Notes under the pieces: generated by a model
What the model was told of the DNA's origin: nothing
Seen by the model: only the letters and a program-made list of their open reading frames with translations
Database searches by the model: none
Shown here: positions 10,691-20,642 of the stretch, piece after piece
Position numbering within the stretch: the stretch's first letter is position 1
Layout: every line of letters starts with the position of its first letter
Translations under genes and position numbers: made by a program
Source of the DNA: Watersipora subatra
Lineage: Eukaryota > Bryozoa > Gymnolaemata > Cheilostomatida > Watersiporidae
Direction of reading: 5' to 3'
Assembly: GCF_963576615.1 (NCBI RefSeq)
Contig: NC_088715.1
Coordinates: 3,426,001 to 3,490,000, forward strand
Length of the DNA stretch: 64,000 nucleotides

Positions 10691-13600
10691 AACACAAGCA
10701 TACGAAAAGCTGACAATGAAGTGGTTCTGGTTTATCACGGCACTCTTGATTTTTCTTTCTATTTCGGTGCAAGAATCAGATGGGGTCTATGGCTTCTCTT
10801 TTCTGGTGAGCTTAAATTTTATCTATTTTGTGCCCATGCATTCATTATTCTGACATGTTCTAGCAAGTGCCCTTGCATTCATTATTCTGACATGTTGTAG
10901 CAAGTGCCCGTGCACTCATTATTTTGATGTCTAACAAGTGCTCGTGCATTCATTACTTCGACTTCTAGCAAGTGTCCTTGCATTTATAATTTTGACTTCT
11001 TCTAGCAACAAGTGCCCTTGCATTTATTATTTTGGCATATTCTAGCAAGTGCCCTTGCATTTATTATTTTGGCATATTCTAGCAAGTGCCCTTGCATTTA
11101 TTATTTTGACTTTTAACAAGTGCTTGGGCATTCATTACTTCGACTTTTTTTAGCAAGTGCCCGAGCATTCATTATCTTGACAACCTGGTGCAGGTTAAAT
11201 CGCAATAGACACACCACATACAAATCATTGAATACTTCATAACCCATGTCTTCTAAAATTCATCAGATATCTAATATTTGGTCGACCAGCCATCTTACAA
11301 ATAATACGACACGGTGCTAATAATCTCTGCTAGTAATAGTAGATTTAGAGAACCACAACTTTCACCTTTAACCATAGAGATAGATTTTATTTTTTATATT
11401 ATCTGAGGATGAGCTATTAAAATATTTTATCAAAATGATTTTTTAAATTTGAGTATAAAACAATTTATACTGATACTGGCTGCAGATGCTTTTTACAACT
11501 CTATGGACATTGATAAAAGCAAAAATTGACGGTAGACCAAAAGCAATAGTAAATCTATAATTTACTTGTATGAAGCATCAATAAAATCACTCTCTAAGTT
11601 AGCTATAGTAAGACTATTCACTGACAGAATAGACATGTAAATCCTTTAAAGAGAACCTTTATTTCATCAGGCGGGCATTTCTCAGCGCCCTTCTTCCAGT
11701 AATTACCCATGCTGACCCATACCCATTAACAGACCCATATTGTGCACCCTTCCTTGCAAAAGACTTATGCTCAACGCCCTGAGTTACCCACCTCAGTTTT
11801 ACTAATATCAATTAATTAATTATGCTTGGGCATTCATTACTTCGACTTCTAGCAAGTGCCTGAGCATTCATTATCTTGACAACCTGGTGCAGGTTAAATC
11901 GCAATAGACACTCCACATACAAATTATTGAATACTCCATAACCCATGTCTTCTAAAATTCACCAGATCACTCTCTAAGTTGGCTATACTAAGGCTATTTG
12001 CTGACAGAATAAACATGTAAATCTTTCAAGGAGAACCTTTATTTCATCAGGCAGGTAATTCTGAGCACCCTCCCTCCAGTAATTACTCATTCTAAGCACC
12101 ATTTTCTGCAACAGACCCATATTGCGCACCCTTCCTTGCAAAAGACTCATGCTCAACGCCCTGAGTTACCCACCTCAGTTTTACTAATATCAATTAAAGG
12201 GTGGAAGTGGATAATTAGCATGAGAATCTGAATATTTGGAGAGCGCATCAGTTAGGGTGGCGTAAACAATACAAGGAAAATCTTACCACATGTGTGAGGC
12301 TTGTAATATGGTAATGAGGTACTCGGTTACGCGAGTTGACATCTCAAACTGGTACTGGAGAAGGTTCTGACGACTTCCTCCTCCGAAAATTTGTAGAGGA
12401 ATTTTTTTGAAGTTGTTAATCTGCTTTTCCTTGGACACAACGGTATGAACATTTGTGTGGTTCTCTGACATAAATCTATCGGTGTTCCGCTATTGTACAC
12501 AGCTGAATCAGCGGGTCTTCTAAAATATCTAGGAGAGATGATTAAATCTATTTTAAATCTCTTAATAGTGTCTCCTTGAATGGCCACCTTTAAATAGAAC
12601 ACATTTTTACTAAACGATTCAGAGATGGCTATAATCCTGTTTCTCACGGAGTTAATCTCTCACTGGATTAACTAGTTTTTACCCTGACATGTATTTTGCA
12701 ATGCTATGAGAGCTCGTGTTTACTAACAGCTAAGTCAGACTTCTGCTAAATGATTCACTTGAAGATTTTATTGCTGGAGTAAACAGATTACCATAATTAA
12801 TTGAAAACTTTTATTGTTTCTCTTTCATTGTCAAGGATGTCTAGAGATCAAGGGCTGAGAGGCTTTATAGAAATTTACAATAACAAAATGCTACTCCGTA
12901 GTCGAATGCACTACAATGTAGCTCGATGTGTTGTGTATATTGTGTAAACTTCATACATTATAATTATATGTAATTATACAATACTTGTAATTATATTGCA
13001 AATTTTTTCTATATGAAGAGCCACCTTAATCTGTATGTCATATAATTTAATATGCATGTTTCACCCTGGTCATGTACATATGATAATTATAATTAGGTAG
13101 GTAGATTTTCAAAAATGTTTAAAAACATGTATTTGCTTTTTGATGGTCCAGAATATTTGTCGAATCAACTTTAAAAAATGATATATTTCCAAAATAACGC
13201 CACAATAATAAACTATATTGTCAGCTGATTAAATTTTTTAACAGAAATAACCGTAATCCAAGTGGGTGCTAGTCAGTATAAGTTCTGTGTATATTTAGAC
13301 CAGTGTTTTTCTTGCACACATGTTCTGTCTATATTTTAAAATTCAGGCTGTAATTATCAGTTATCTCCCTTGCTTTATGGAAATTATTTATTTCATAACC
13401 ATTTCTTTTCCTCATAGTTGTGTTAACTAAATATTTGAATTTTAAATAAGTAGTTATACTATGTTATATAAACTTGTATATTTTAGATGCAATTAAGAAC
13501 AAAAGCATATTGAAAAATAATTCTTTTGCACTTGATTTATATTAACTGTATGAATTACATAATATGGGTGCTAACCAAAATCAAAAACCTTGACTAAAAA

Positions 13601-13915
13601 AATTATGTAGTACAAATACATAGCATGAAGAGTGTTAAAATTATTGGAGAATTGAATTTGTATGACTATGTATTAACAGCCTCAGAGAGTGGTGAAATTA
13701 CTTGACTCAGGGCCTCTGCAATGTAGAATACATGTGTGGATCTAAGGCTATGTCTTTCACAATTGAACATCCTGATGTGTTTATTGTAGAACCGCCGAAG
13801 ATGTTGTTTATGGGGACGAAAGAAGTACTGCCCCTACGCAGCATCATCATTCTTTGGTGAAAGACCCTGCTACTACAGATCGTACTGTCGCCACTTCTGC
13901 AACACACTGCGTTAG
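10691..13915 (+). CDS. Small secreted cysteine-rich cationic peptide (two coding exons), function unknown
   Basis: The coding parts are 10716-10805 and 13790-13915. Exon 2 has 25 nt of leader, then ATG and 30 codons. It starts MKWFWFITALLIFLSISVQ, a clear signal peptide with likely cleavage near SDG, and ends in phase 0 at a GTGAGC donor. The last exon follows TTTATTGTAG, stays in phase and ends at TAG, giving about 72 residues. The mature part begins with a basic NRRR stretch and has six cysteines spaced CC-x7-C-x12-C-x5-C-x3-C, about ten Arg/Lys and only one Glu. AATAAA lies at 14186. Small secreted basic six-cysteine peptides are often antimicrobial or signalling, but this spacing is not one I recognise. 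A second frame across 13711-13860 is also open from another acceptor, so the last exon is not certain. Confidence 0.5.
10838..11190. repeat. Degenerate 36-48-bp minisatellite in the peptide-gene intron
   Basis: About nine irregular units are built from CAAGTGCCCTTGCATT, CATTATT or TTATTATT, then TTGACTTCTAG or CTGACATGTTGTAG. Units end in TTCTAG- or TTTTAG-like acceptor strings. Confidence 0.85.
11121..12196. repeat. Tandem duplication, second copy with a 318-bp internal difference
   Basis: Copy A (11121-11822) and copy B (11823-12196) share TGCTTGGGCATTCATTACTT, a CAACCTGGTGCAGGTTAAAT block, CCCATGTCTTCTAAAATTCA, TCACTCTCTAAGTT, TTTATTTCATCAGGC, CCTTCCTTGCAAAAGACT and CCTCAGTTTTACTAATATCA, at roughly 90% identity by eye. 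The stretch 11269-11586 is present only in copy A; it was either deleted from B or inserted into A. The duplication lies in the intron of the cysteine-rich peptide gene. Confidence 0.88.
12197..13789. other. Intron sequence of the peptide gene, no exon called
   Basis: Minus-strand frames at 12283-12647 (62 and 106 codons, overlapping in different frames) could be a decayed coding fragment but have no domain I recognise. The rest is AT-rich without motif. Confidence 0.35.
13790..13915 (+). CDS. Last coding exon of the cysteine-rich peptide gene
   Basis: It begins after a good acceptor (GTGTTTATTGTAG) in phase 0 and runs 41 codons to TAG at 13913-13915. It carries all six cysteines and most of the basic and aromatic residues (blocks such as RRRCC, RKKYC, CYYRSYCRHFC). 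Stops close this frame immediately upstream of the acceptor, which supports a splice junction here. Confidence 0.5.
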   Translation, partial: NRRRCCLWGRKKYCPYAASSFFGERPCYYRSYCRHFCNTLR

Positions 13916-14185
13916 CTAACACCATTTGGTATTTATAGAGCGGACTGATTTCATTGTGTTAATATCTGGCATGAAGGCTGTTCGTTGGGTATTTACAACA
14001 TTGTGGAGCTGTTACATTATTTTTTTGCATATTTATTCGTGGCTTGTTGGAGAGCCTGTCATCATTGGATTTATTATTTTAACATTTATGAAGGTTTGTA
14101 GACCTTTGCTAATTTTAACATTTCTCTCAACAGATAATATATTATGTTATTTAGTTATAGGTCTAATTTCACACCAAATATTACC

Positions 14186-14191
14186 AATAAA
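14186..14191 (+). terminator. Polyadenylation signal AATAAA
   Basis: A canonical AATAAA about 270 nt after the TAG of the cysteine-rich peptide gene, at a plausible distance for its 3'UTR. Chance occurrence in AT-rich DNA is possible. Confidence 0.4.
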
Positions 14192-14350
14192 ATACACATT
14201 ACCAACAGCGTGAAGGTTTTGGTTTTGGTTTTTCTATTGTATAATCTGGTTCCTAGCGACATTCAAAGCTTTCGGTTTTCTGTAAGCAGACAACTCCTCT
14301 GGCAGAATATAAACCTCATTATGAAAACAATGAGGTTTATTGTATCAACA

Positions 14351-14471
14351 ACTGGTCATTTCATCCGATCATCTACAATCAACTTTGGTATAATTTGATA
14401 TGTCAGAAGTATATAAAATATAGTAAAATAACGATCAGAAAATATGATTCGACTGTATCCACTAGTGCATC
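14351..14471 (+). repeat. Dispersed 120-bp repeat, copy 1
   Basis: ACTGGTCATTTCATCCGATC through CTGTATCCACTAGTGCATC is repeated at 16264-16386 with only a few changes. The two copies bracket the 15.0-16.2 kb arrays. Confidence 0.9.
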
Positions 14472-14910
14472 GCAATTCGTATGTTAAAATTTTAGCATTC
14501 TCTGATCTCATATTCTCCTATCTTGCAATAAACACCCATTATTTGCGCAGAATTTCAACAAATATGTACAATAAGCTACATTAAACATAAACAAACAGAC
14601 AATTATATACCTTACTTTCTGCAGGTGCATCAGTCTTCGCCTGTAGACATTCTGTGACGAAGACATCGGCATCATTGCCTTAGCTTCTACTTATTTTAAT
14701 ACATTCTACCCATCAAGCTCTCCTCATAATTTAGCATCGATTCTTATAGTCAAAGTAGGGTCTGTCGTACTGTCCTACCCCTCATGCTTTAGCAAAGGTA
14801 CTGCATATTTGGTTGGACCAAAATCTTTAGAATTTTCAGGTATTTGGCAAAGACAATTTTGAGGGCTTGCGTCTAACTTGCATTGCTTATGCAATATGGA
14901 ACGACTTCAG

Positions 14911-14987
14911 ATCCCAGTGAAGAGGTTTCCGTGTGGCGTAACATGGTTACATCACAACACAGTTGGAGCTACAGCTGATTACAGCAG
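14911..14987 (+). CDS. Weak exon candidate (77 nt)
   Basis: Between GACGACTTCAG-like acceptor sequence and a GTTTGT donor is an open 25-codon stretch (IPVKRFPCGVTWLHH...) starting in phase 0 and ending with two leftover bases. Those phases would allow joining to the exon at 29927 or following the one at 10805. There is no domain and the acceptor is mediocre. Most likely this is chance. Confidence 0.12.
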
Positions 14988-15019
14988 GTTTGTATCCTGC
15001 AGGATAGGTTTTAGAGGCA

Positions 15020-15247
15020 CCATTACTAATACTAGTACTGCAAGTGATACTAGTAAACAGGAAGACCAGCACTAATAATAGTACTACAAATAGTACTAGT
15101 AAACAGTGAGACCATTACTAATATTAGTACTACAAGTGGTTCTAGTAAACAGGGAGATCATTACTAATATTAGTACTACAAGGGATACTAGTAAACAGTG
15201 AGACCATTACTAATATTAGTACTACAAGTGGTACTAGTAAACAGGGA
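15020..15247. repeat. About 58-bp minisatellite, four copies
   Basis: Units contain CATTACTAATATTAGTACTACAAGTGGTACTAGTAAACAGGGAGAC-type sequence, with variants. Periods are about 55-60 bp. Confidence 0.85.
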
Positions 15248-15600
15248 GTGTCTGATCAACCACCTTTCGACTCTAAATTACTGCCATCTTTATTTTACGC
15301 CCTTTTTGCTAATCAACCTTTCCTTTGTGCTGCAATATATCTTAATGAGCCATTACACTGGCTCAAAGGAAGGTTGTAATGGCTAATGGGAACATCGATG
15401 CGCTGGTTGCAAGGTTTTGTTGGAATTGGCAGAGCTTTAGTGCTATTGCGGTAGAATGCTAACATTAAGCAAACCTTTTTGACTTTGTGATGCTTTAGTA
15501 CTAGTTTCACTATGATTATTACTAGTATAATTAGTATCATTACTATATTGTCATGTGTAATAACTACACGCACCTCCACAATTATCTTTAGACCCGCTAT

Positions 15601-15760
15601 GGGGGCCAAGTGGCTCAAGTGGTGGTGTGCTGTGCTTAGAGCCTGAAGGTCTGGGTTTGATTATTTTGTGGTGCAATCTTTTTTCCTAACACTCTTGGCA
15701 TGGCTTTGGACAGACAGACAAACAGACAAACGAGTACGGCTTTTATTATAGTAAAGAACT
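15601..15760 (+). mobile_element. tRNA-derived SINE
   Basis: A pol III A-box-like TGGCTCAAGTGGTGGT (about 15611) and a B-box-like GGTTTGATTAT (about 15653) form a tRNA-like head. It is followed by a body with CTCTTGGCATGGCTTTGGACAGACAGAC and a tail ending CGGCTTTTATTATAGTAAAG. A second copy of the family is at 46595-46752 with the same order of parts. The head does not fold into a complete tRNA. Confidence 0.75.
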
Positions 15761-15845
15761 TATGTGTGAATGAAAATAAGGAAGGTGTATTACAAACAGT
15801 ATCATGGGTTCAACTTTATTCAAATGGTTCTAACTTTATTGGCTA

Positions 15846-16262
15846 TCATTTTTACAGCAGTAAATTTCATTGGACAATGCATTACTAACAGTAAATTTTA
15901 TTGAACGATGCATTACTAACAGTAAATTTTATTGGACGATGCGTTACTACCAGTAAATTTTATTGGACAATGCATTACTAACAGTAAATTTTATTGGACG
16001 ATGCATTACTAGCAGTAAATTTCATTGGACAGTACATTGTTAACAGTAGCTTTCATTGCAGCACATTAATAACAGTAAATTTTATTTGATAATATATTGC
16101 CAACAATAGACGCCATTAGAAAATGTACTCATGTTACCAACAGATAATTTAATAGGCCAACATATTGTCAACAGTAAATTTCATTGGACAATGAGTCACC
16201 AATACGCAATTTAGCTGTGTAATATATTGTTAACAGCAAATTTCATTAAACAATGTATCACA
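15846..16262. repeat. Degenerate 32-bp minisatellite
   Basis: Units of the type CAGTAAATTTTATTGGACGATGCATTACTAA recur about 12 times and become more diverged to the right. Confidence 0.85.
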
Positions 16263-16263
16263 A

Positions 16264-16386
16264 ACTGGTCATTTCATCCGATCATCTACAATCAACTTTG
16301 GTATAATTTGATATGTGAGGAGTATATAAAATATAATATAAAATAACGATCAGAAAGTATGATTCGATTGTATCCACTAGTGCATC
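16264..16386 (+). repeat. Dispersed 120-bp repeat, copy 2
   Basis: Near-identical to 14351-14471 (TTTGGTATAATTTGATATGT, GTATATAAAATATA, AACGATCAGAAA, ATCCACTAGTGCATC). Same orientation, about 1.9 kb apart. Confidence 0.9.
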
Positions 16387-17285
16387 TGCAGTATTATTTT
16401 TCCTGATCACCAGTTCTCTGAATCATCAGCTTGTATAACCAGCTGGTTACATGATGGCTTGCTTCCTTGATAAACAGAGAGTAATGAATAGTGTCTTTAT
16501 CTCCGCGGCTCTAGCCTCAGCTGCTCCAATGCTAATCCCCCTGTATATTGGTAAATAGTTCTCAAGTGGTGAGTGATCAAGTACAGGCTAATTGAGCTGG
16601 GCTTTGTTAAGGAGATGACACATTGAGATACAAACAGTAGGCAACGTTCAGCGGTTACCTACTCTTGGAAACAGGAAATATCTTTCTAATAATAGATACT
16701 AAACACCCTCCCAATTATAGCCAGCAGGTCTGAGCTGTTTTACCCAGAGCTAAGGCTAGATCAAAGGTAATGTTATATATAGTATCTATGGTATTTTACA
16801 AGCTTAGATCACTCATTTGCTATGCGAGTTTTGTTTTCCTTAAGTTTTTGTGGTTAGTAATTAAGTGGTGTTGTTGAGGAGAAATGGTATGTTATAAACT
16901 GTCATGTAACAGGCATAGGTGAGTTGAGTCACTCGCTGGTGTGTGTGGGTGCTCAATCACCTTTCTCTAGGACATCGTTACTAATCAAAGAGGATCGTCC
17001 TATCTTCTAACCGTGATTCATAATTGAGAAACAATCAGACCAATATATTGTAATAGGAATAGCTTCGCTGGGTCACGCGAGGTTAACCCTAGTTTTCCTT
17101 TCCGGTATGTTCTATTAATGCTTAATGTGAAGAGATAATGAGGCTTTCAGATAGAATTGTGTAGTGGCTTTGTGAACAAGTTCAATCCTAGAAAGTTTTA
17201 AGCCAAACTAGATTCGGTAATTGAGAGCATGCGTGTGCTGATGATCCGACCATGAGAATCCTCATGCAATAGGATTTTATGTACG
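16387..17285. other. Intergenic, no gene seen
   Basis: Unique sequence between repeats. I see no supported exon or RNA gene. Confidence 0.5.
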
Positions 17286-17289
17286 TAAT

Positions 17290-18398
17290 ACTATGCACTC
17301 ATCAAAACGTGTACACTTCTCAACTATACACTCATCAACACATGTACATTTCTCTACTATACACTCATCATTATATGTACACTTCTCTACTATACACTTG
17401 TCAATATGTGTACATTTCTCTACTATACACTTATCAATACATGTATATTTCTCTACTATACACCCTTCAATACATGTATATTTCTCTACTATACACTTAT
17501 CAATACATGTACATTTCTCTACTATACACTTATCGATACATGTATATTTCTCTACTATACACTTATCGATACATGTATATTTCTTTATTATACACTTATC
17601 AATACATGTACATTTCTCTACTATACACTCATCAATATGTGTACATTTCTCTACTATACACTTATCAATACATGTATATTTCTCTACTATACCCTTATCA
17701 ATACATGTATATTTCTCTACTATACACTTATCAATACATGAATATTTCTCTACTATACACTTATCAATACATGTATATTTCTCTACTATACACTTATCAA
17801 TACATGTATATTTCTCTACTATACACTTATCAATACATGAATATTTCTCTACTATACACTTATCAATACATGTATATTTCTCTACTATACACTTGTCAAT
17901 ACATGTATATTTCCCTACTATACCCTTATCAATACATGTACATTTCTCTACTATACACTTATCGATACATGTATATTTCTCTACTATACACTTATCAATA
18001 CATGTATATTTCTCTATTATACACTTATCAATACATGTATATTTCTCTACTATACACTTATCGATACATGTATATTTCTCTACTATACACTTATCAATAC
18101 ATGTATATTTCTCTACTATACACTTATCAATACATGTATATTTCTATACTATACACTTATCAATACATGTATATTTCTCTACTATACACTTATCAATACA
18201 TGTATATTTCTCTACTATACACTTATCGATACATGTATATTTCTCTACTATACACTTATCGATACATGTATATTTCTCTATTATACACTTATCGATACAT
18301 GTATATTTCTCTACTATACCCTTATCAATACATGTATATTTCTCTACTATACCCTTATCAATACATGTATATTTCTCTACTATACACTCATCAATCTA
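17290..18398. repeat. 33-bp minisatellite
   Basis: About 33 copies of a 33-bp unit built from CTTATCAATACATGTATATT followed by TCTCTACTATACA. Because 33 is divisible by three, three plus frames stay open for over 330 codons; these are artefacts. A stray part of the same array reappears at 19573-19640, beyond an inserted element. Confidence 0.95.
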
Positions 18399-18401
18399 TA
18401 T

Positions 18402-19572
18402 AAATCTGAAAGTGTGTCTGTCGTTCATCTGACCAGCTACAGCGATAAAGTTTAGTGACAAAAAATCACCCTCGTACTGGAATTGAACTCATGAAGACTG
18501 CAACTGCAAGCAAGCACATAACCACAAAGCTAAACCATGCTTATCACACCCATTGTTCTTACCATATACTGTATATCCTTTTCATGATTACACACGCTAA
18601 ATTATTAATTAATACAGTGCGCCCTCAGGCTACGATGTCCCTGTTATAAGATTATTTTCGCCTCACAATTATATAGAACACGATGTTTTTTTCCGTTCTT
18701 GCCATACAAAGACGAACATTTTTTCGGCTTTTATCCGCCATCAACAATAATTTCTTTCGAAATTAAAACTGAAAGTCAGTTTACTGATTACATCAAAATA
18801 ATGAAAATGCCAATATATGCTTTTCGCTGATATCCGTCTCACACCGCATGAAGGAAATACGATGCTCACTTTCTCTCAGTTTAGCGTTATTCCCTATATG
18901 TTATAGCAGAAACAAAACTGGAAACAAATAGAGGATAAATTTTTAAACGGTGATAAAACTATAGACGATGACAAAATTCAATTTTAGTTTAGCAAAATAC
19001 ATGCTAAAACTTAGCTTTAAGTATGTGTCTAGTAGGCTAAAATCATTTACGTTAAATTCAACGTTTATTTGGTACATCTGTCTCGAAGGGAAGAACTCTC
19101 TATGTACATACTGCATGTAGTATTTTGTAATGCTACATTTTATTGCAGATCATAACCACTAAATACACTAAAGTTCCTGTATAATAATAATATTTAGTAA
19201 TATAATTATTATACACACTTCTATGCACTAACTGTTATTGTTCACTCAACATATTTCTGCTTTTTTTGTTTTTTCAGTTTATATTACCAGAACGTTTGTA
19301 TTATTTTGTGTTCGATTACCAAAACCTTTTTTGTAATCGTAGCAAAACAGATTATATTTAGCTATTTCTTACTAATTATTTCACATTTACATTTAAAAAC
19401 CTTTACAGTTGTTTTATTTTTTTCTCCCAATTTATTTGAACTACACAAGACACTTTTCTCATGATATGAAGTTTGAAAGTGGGAATGGTAAATGTTGTTA
19501 TATGTTAAATACAATTAAATCTTCTGTTCAAAGAATTTTTTATTACCCGGGCAACGCCGGACATTTAATTAG
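18402..19572 (-). mobile_element. SINE-like composite element inserted in the 33-bp array
   Basis: Array units stop at about 18398 and resume at about 19573, so the sequence between is an insertion. Read on the minus strand, it begins with a GTCCGGCGTTGCCCGGGTAAT end and finishes with a tRNA-like stretch (GTGGTTATGTGCTTGC, GAGTTCAATTCC) followed by CACTAAACTTTATCGCTGTAGC and GACAGACACAC. Similar ends occur at 24780-25010, 35521-35905, 46755-47020 and 61593-62015. The middle (18600-19390) is unlike the other copies and may be a further insertion. Confidence 0.55.
19412..19572. repeat. Dispersed repeat, copy at 19.4 kb
   Basis: ATTTATTTGAACTACACAAG, CACTTTTCTCATGATATGAA, AAAGTGGGAATGGTAA and the end TTTTTTATTACCCGGGCAAC match 44585-44735 closely. 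The shared CCCGGGCAACGCCGG terminus is the reverse of the start of the 61.6-kb element. Confidence 0.8.
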
Positions 19573-19640
19573 TACACTGTATATTTCTCTACTGCACCCT
19601 CATCAATAGATGTACATCTCTTTGCTATAAACTCAGTCAT
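19573..19640. repeat. Detached fragment of the 33-bp array
   Basis: CTGTATATTTCTCTACTGCA and CCTCATCAATAGATGTACAT are diverged units of the 17.3-18.4 kb array, now 1.17 kb away because of the intervening insertion. Confidence 0.75.
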
Positions 19641-19848
19641 ACACGCTTTCAAACTTTTCCTCATACCTACATGTACATCCGGATGTACATCCAGATGTTC
19701 CCGCTAACTAACGGTGTGCAGTCAGTCGCCTATGTACACAACAAAAAGTTGATTATTACCTAACGTCTCTATACAAATGTCTCCTATTACCAACCATTGC
19801 ATTTCTCCTATTGTCTATCGATGAATTACAAAAAATGGCACTAACCAG

Positions 19849-19946
19849 GTGTCAGTATTGAGTCTTAGCAAGTACTGCAGGTGCTCCGGTATAGAGTTTG
19901 GATGTTCAGTCAGTTGCACTTCTGATGAATTGCTCAACGATGCCAG
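19849..19946 (+). CDS. Weak candidate exon, cysteine-rich (98 nt)
   Basis: Between CACTAACCAG and a GTACAG donor is a 32-codon open stretch with the block KYCRCSGIEFGCSVSC (C-x-C-x7-C-x3-C). It begins in phase 0 and ends with AG left over. Cysteine-dense frames are rare by chance in AT-rich DNA, but I could not find a convincing upstream or downstream partner. It could belong to another small secreted peptide or be accidental. Confidence 0.25.
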
Positions 19947-20387
19947 GTACAGTTCATTAAACACTTTTTCAATGTTTGCTCTTGCCAATTAATTACAGAA
20001 TCCAATAGGATGGGAGATAATCTAAAAACCTCAAGCTGATGATATTGTTTGTGTTAAAACACAGGCTATTGTTATTTTAATTAATTCTCTTGCACCTGTC
20101 TAGACAGTGTGGTTTGTCACATGGTGCTATTGGTAGATGTTATCTGTCCTTAAGTTGGTGAAACTCTGCATTGTCGCTGTTAAGCAACATGATTGATGGC
20201 ACTTTAGGTGCAGGCAGATACTGCGTTGCAGGATTTATAGGAGGAATGTTTTAGAATAGTCCTGCACAACCGACAGCATACATATGTTGCCTCAAACGTA
20301 AATTATCCAAGTTTATCTGAGCGTTGTAACTGTGATCAAGTTTTGTTGATTTTAATCTTGCAACTGGCAGTCAGATCACCTCAAACA

Positions 20388-20642
20388 TCAACAACAATCA
20401 CAAATAATAGAATAATACCTGTACTTTCTGATAAAATCAACTAAAATTTTGTGCAAGTACATCCAAGAAACCAAAGACATGTTTCTACTGGCTGAAATAT
20501 TTGAAACATGATGGGAGCGTCCGCACTGCATTGTTTTTAAGCCTCCTGAAGAACTCTCCAAATAAAATTGGGCTAACATGATTGACATTGTTTGACAGGT
20601 GAGCTTAGTGTTTTGACACTTTATTAAAACATAGTTTCTCAA
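20388..20642 (-). mobile_element. Dispersed repeat fragment with decayed coding sequence
   Basis: On the minus strand, TAATAAAGTGTCAA followed by ATGTCAATCATGTTAGCCCA matches 37885-38010 (plus), and the translations agree (LIKCQ-TK-T...SI-L-QF-LE-S--GLKT). The plus copy continues into a decayed hammerhead, so both probably come from one retroelement family. No recognisable polymerase motif. Confidence 0.55.

Noticed and set aside
11660..11690. CTGATGA-like string on the minus strand as another hammerhead (also near 12045, 29700, 36270, 49225)
   Set aside because: None is followed at the right spacing by a stem II closed with GAAA, nor flanked by complementary stem I arms.
12283..12647. Overlapping minus-strand frames of 106 and 62 codons
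   Set aside because: They are in different frames over the same bases and match no family I know; kept only as a remark in the intron entry.
17279..18432. Three plus-strand frames of 111-379 codons (YMYISLLYT-type)
   Set aside because: The 33-bp unit is a multiple of three; all three plus frames are open, which real coding sequence does not show.
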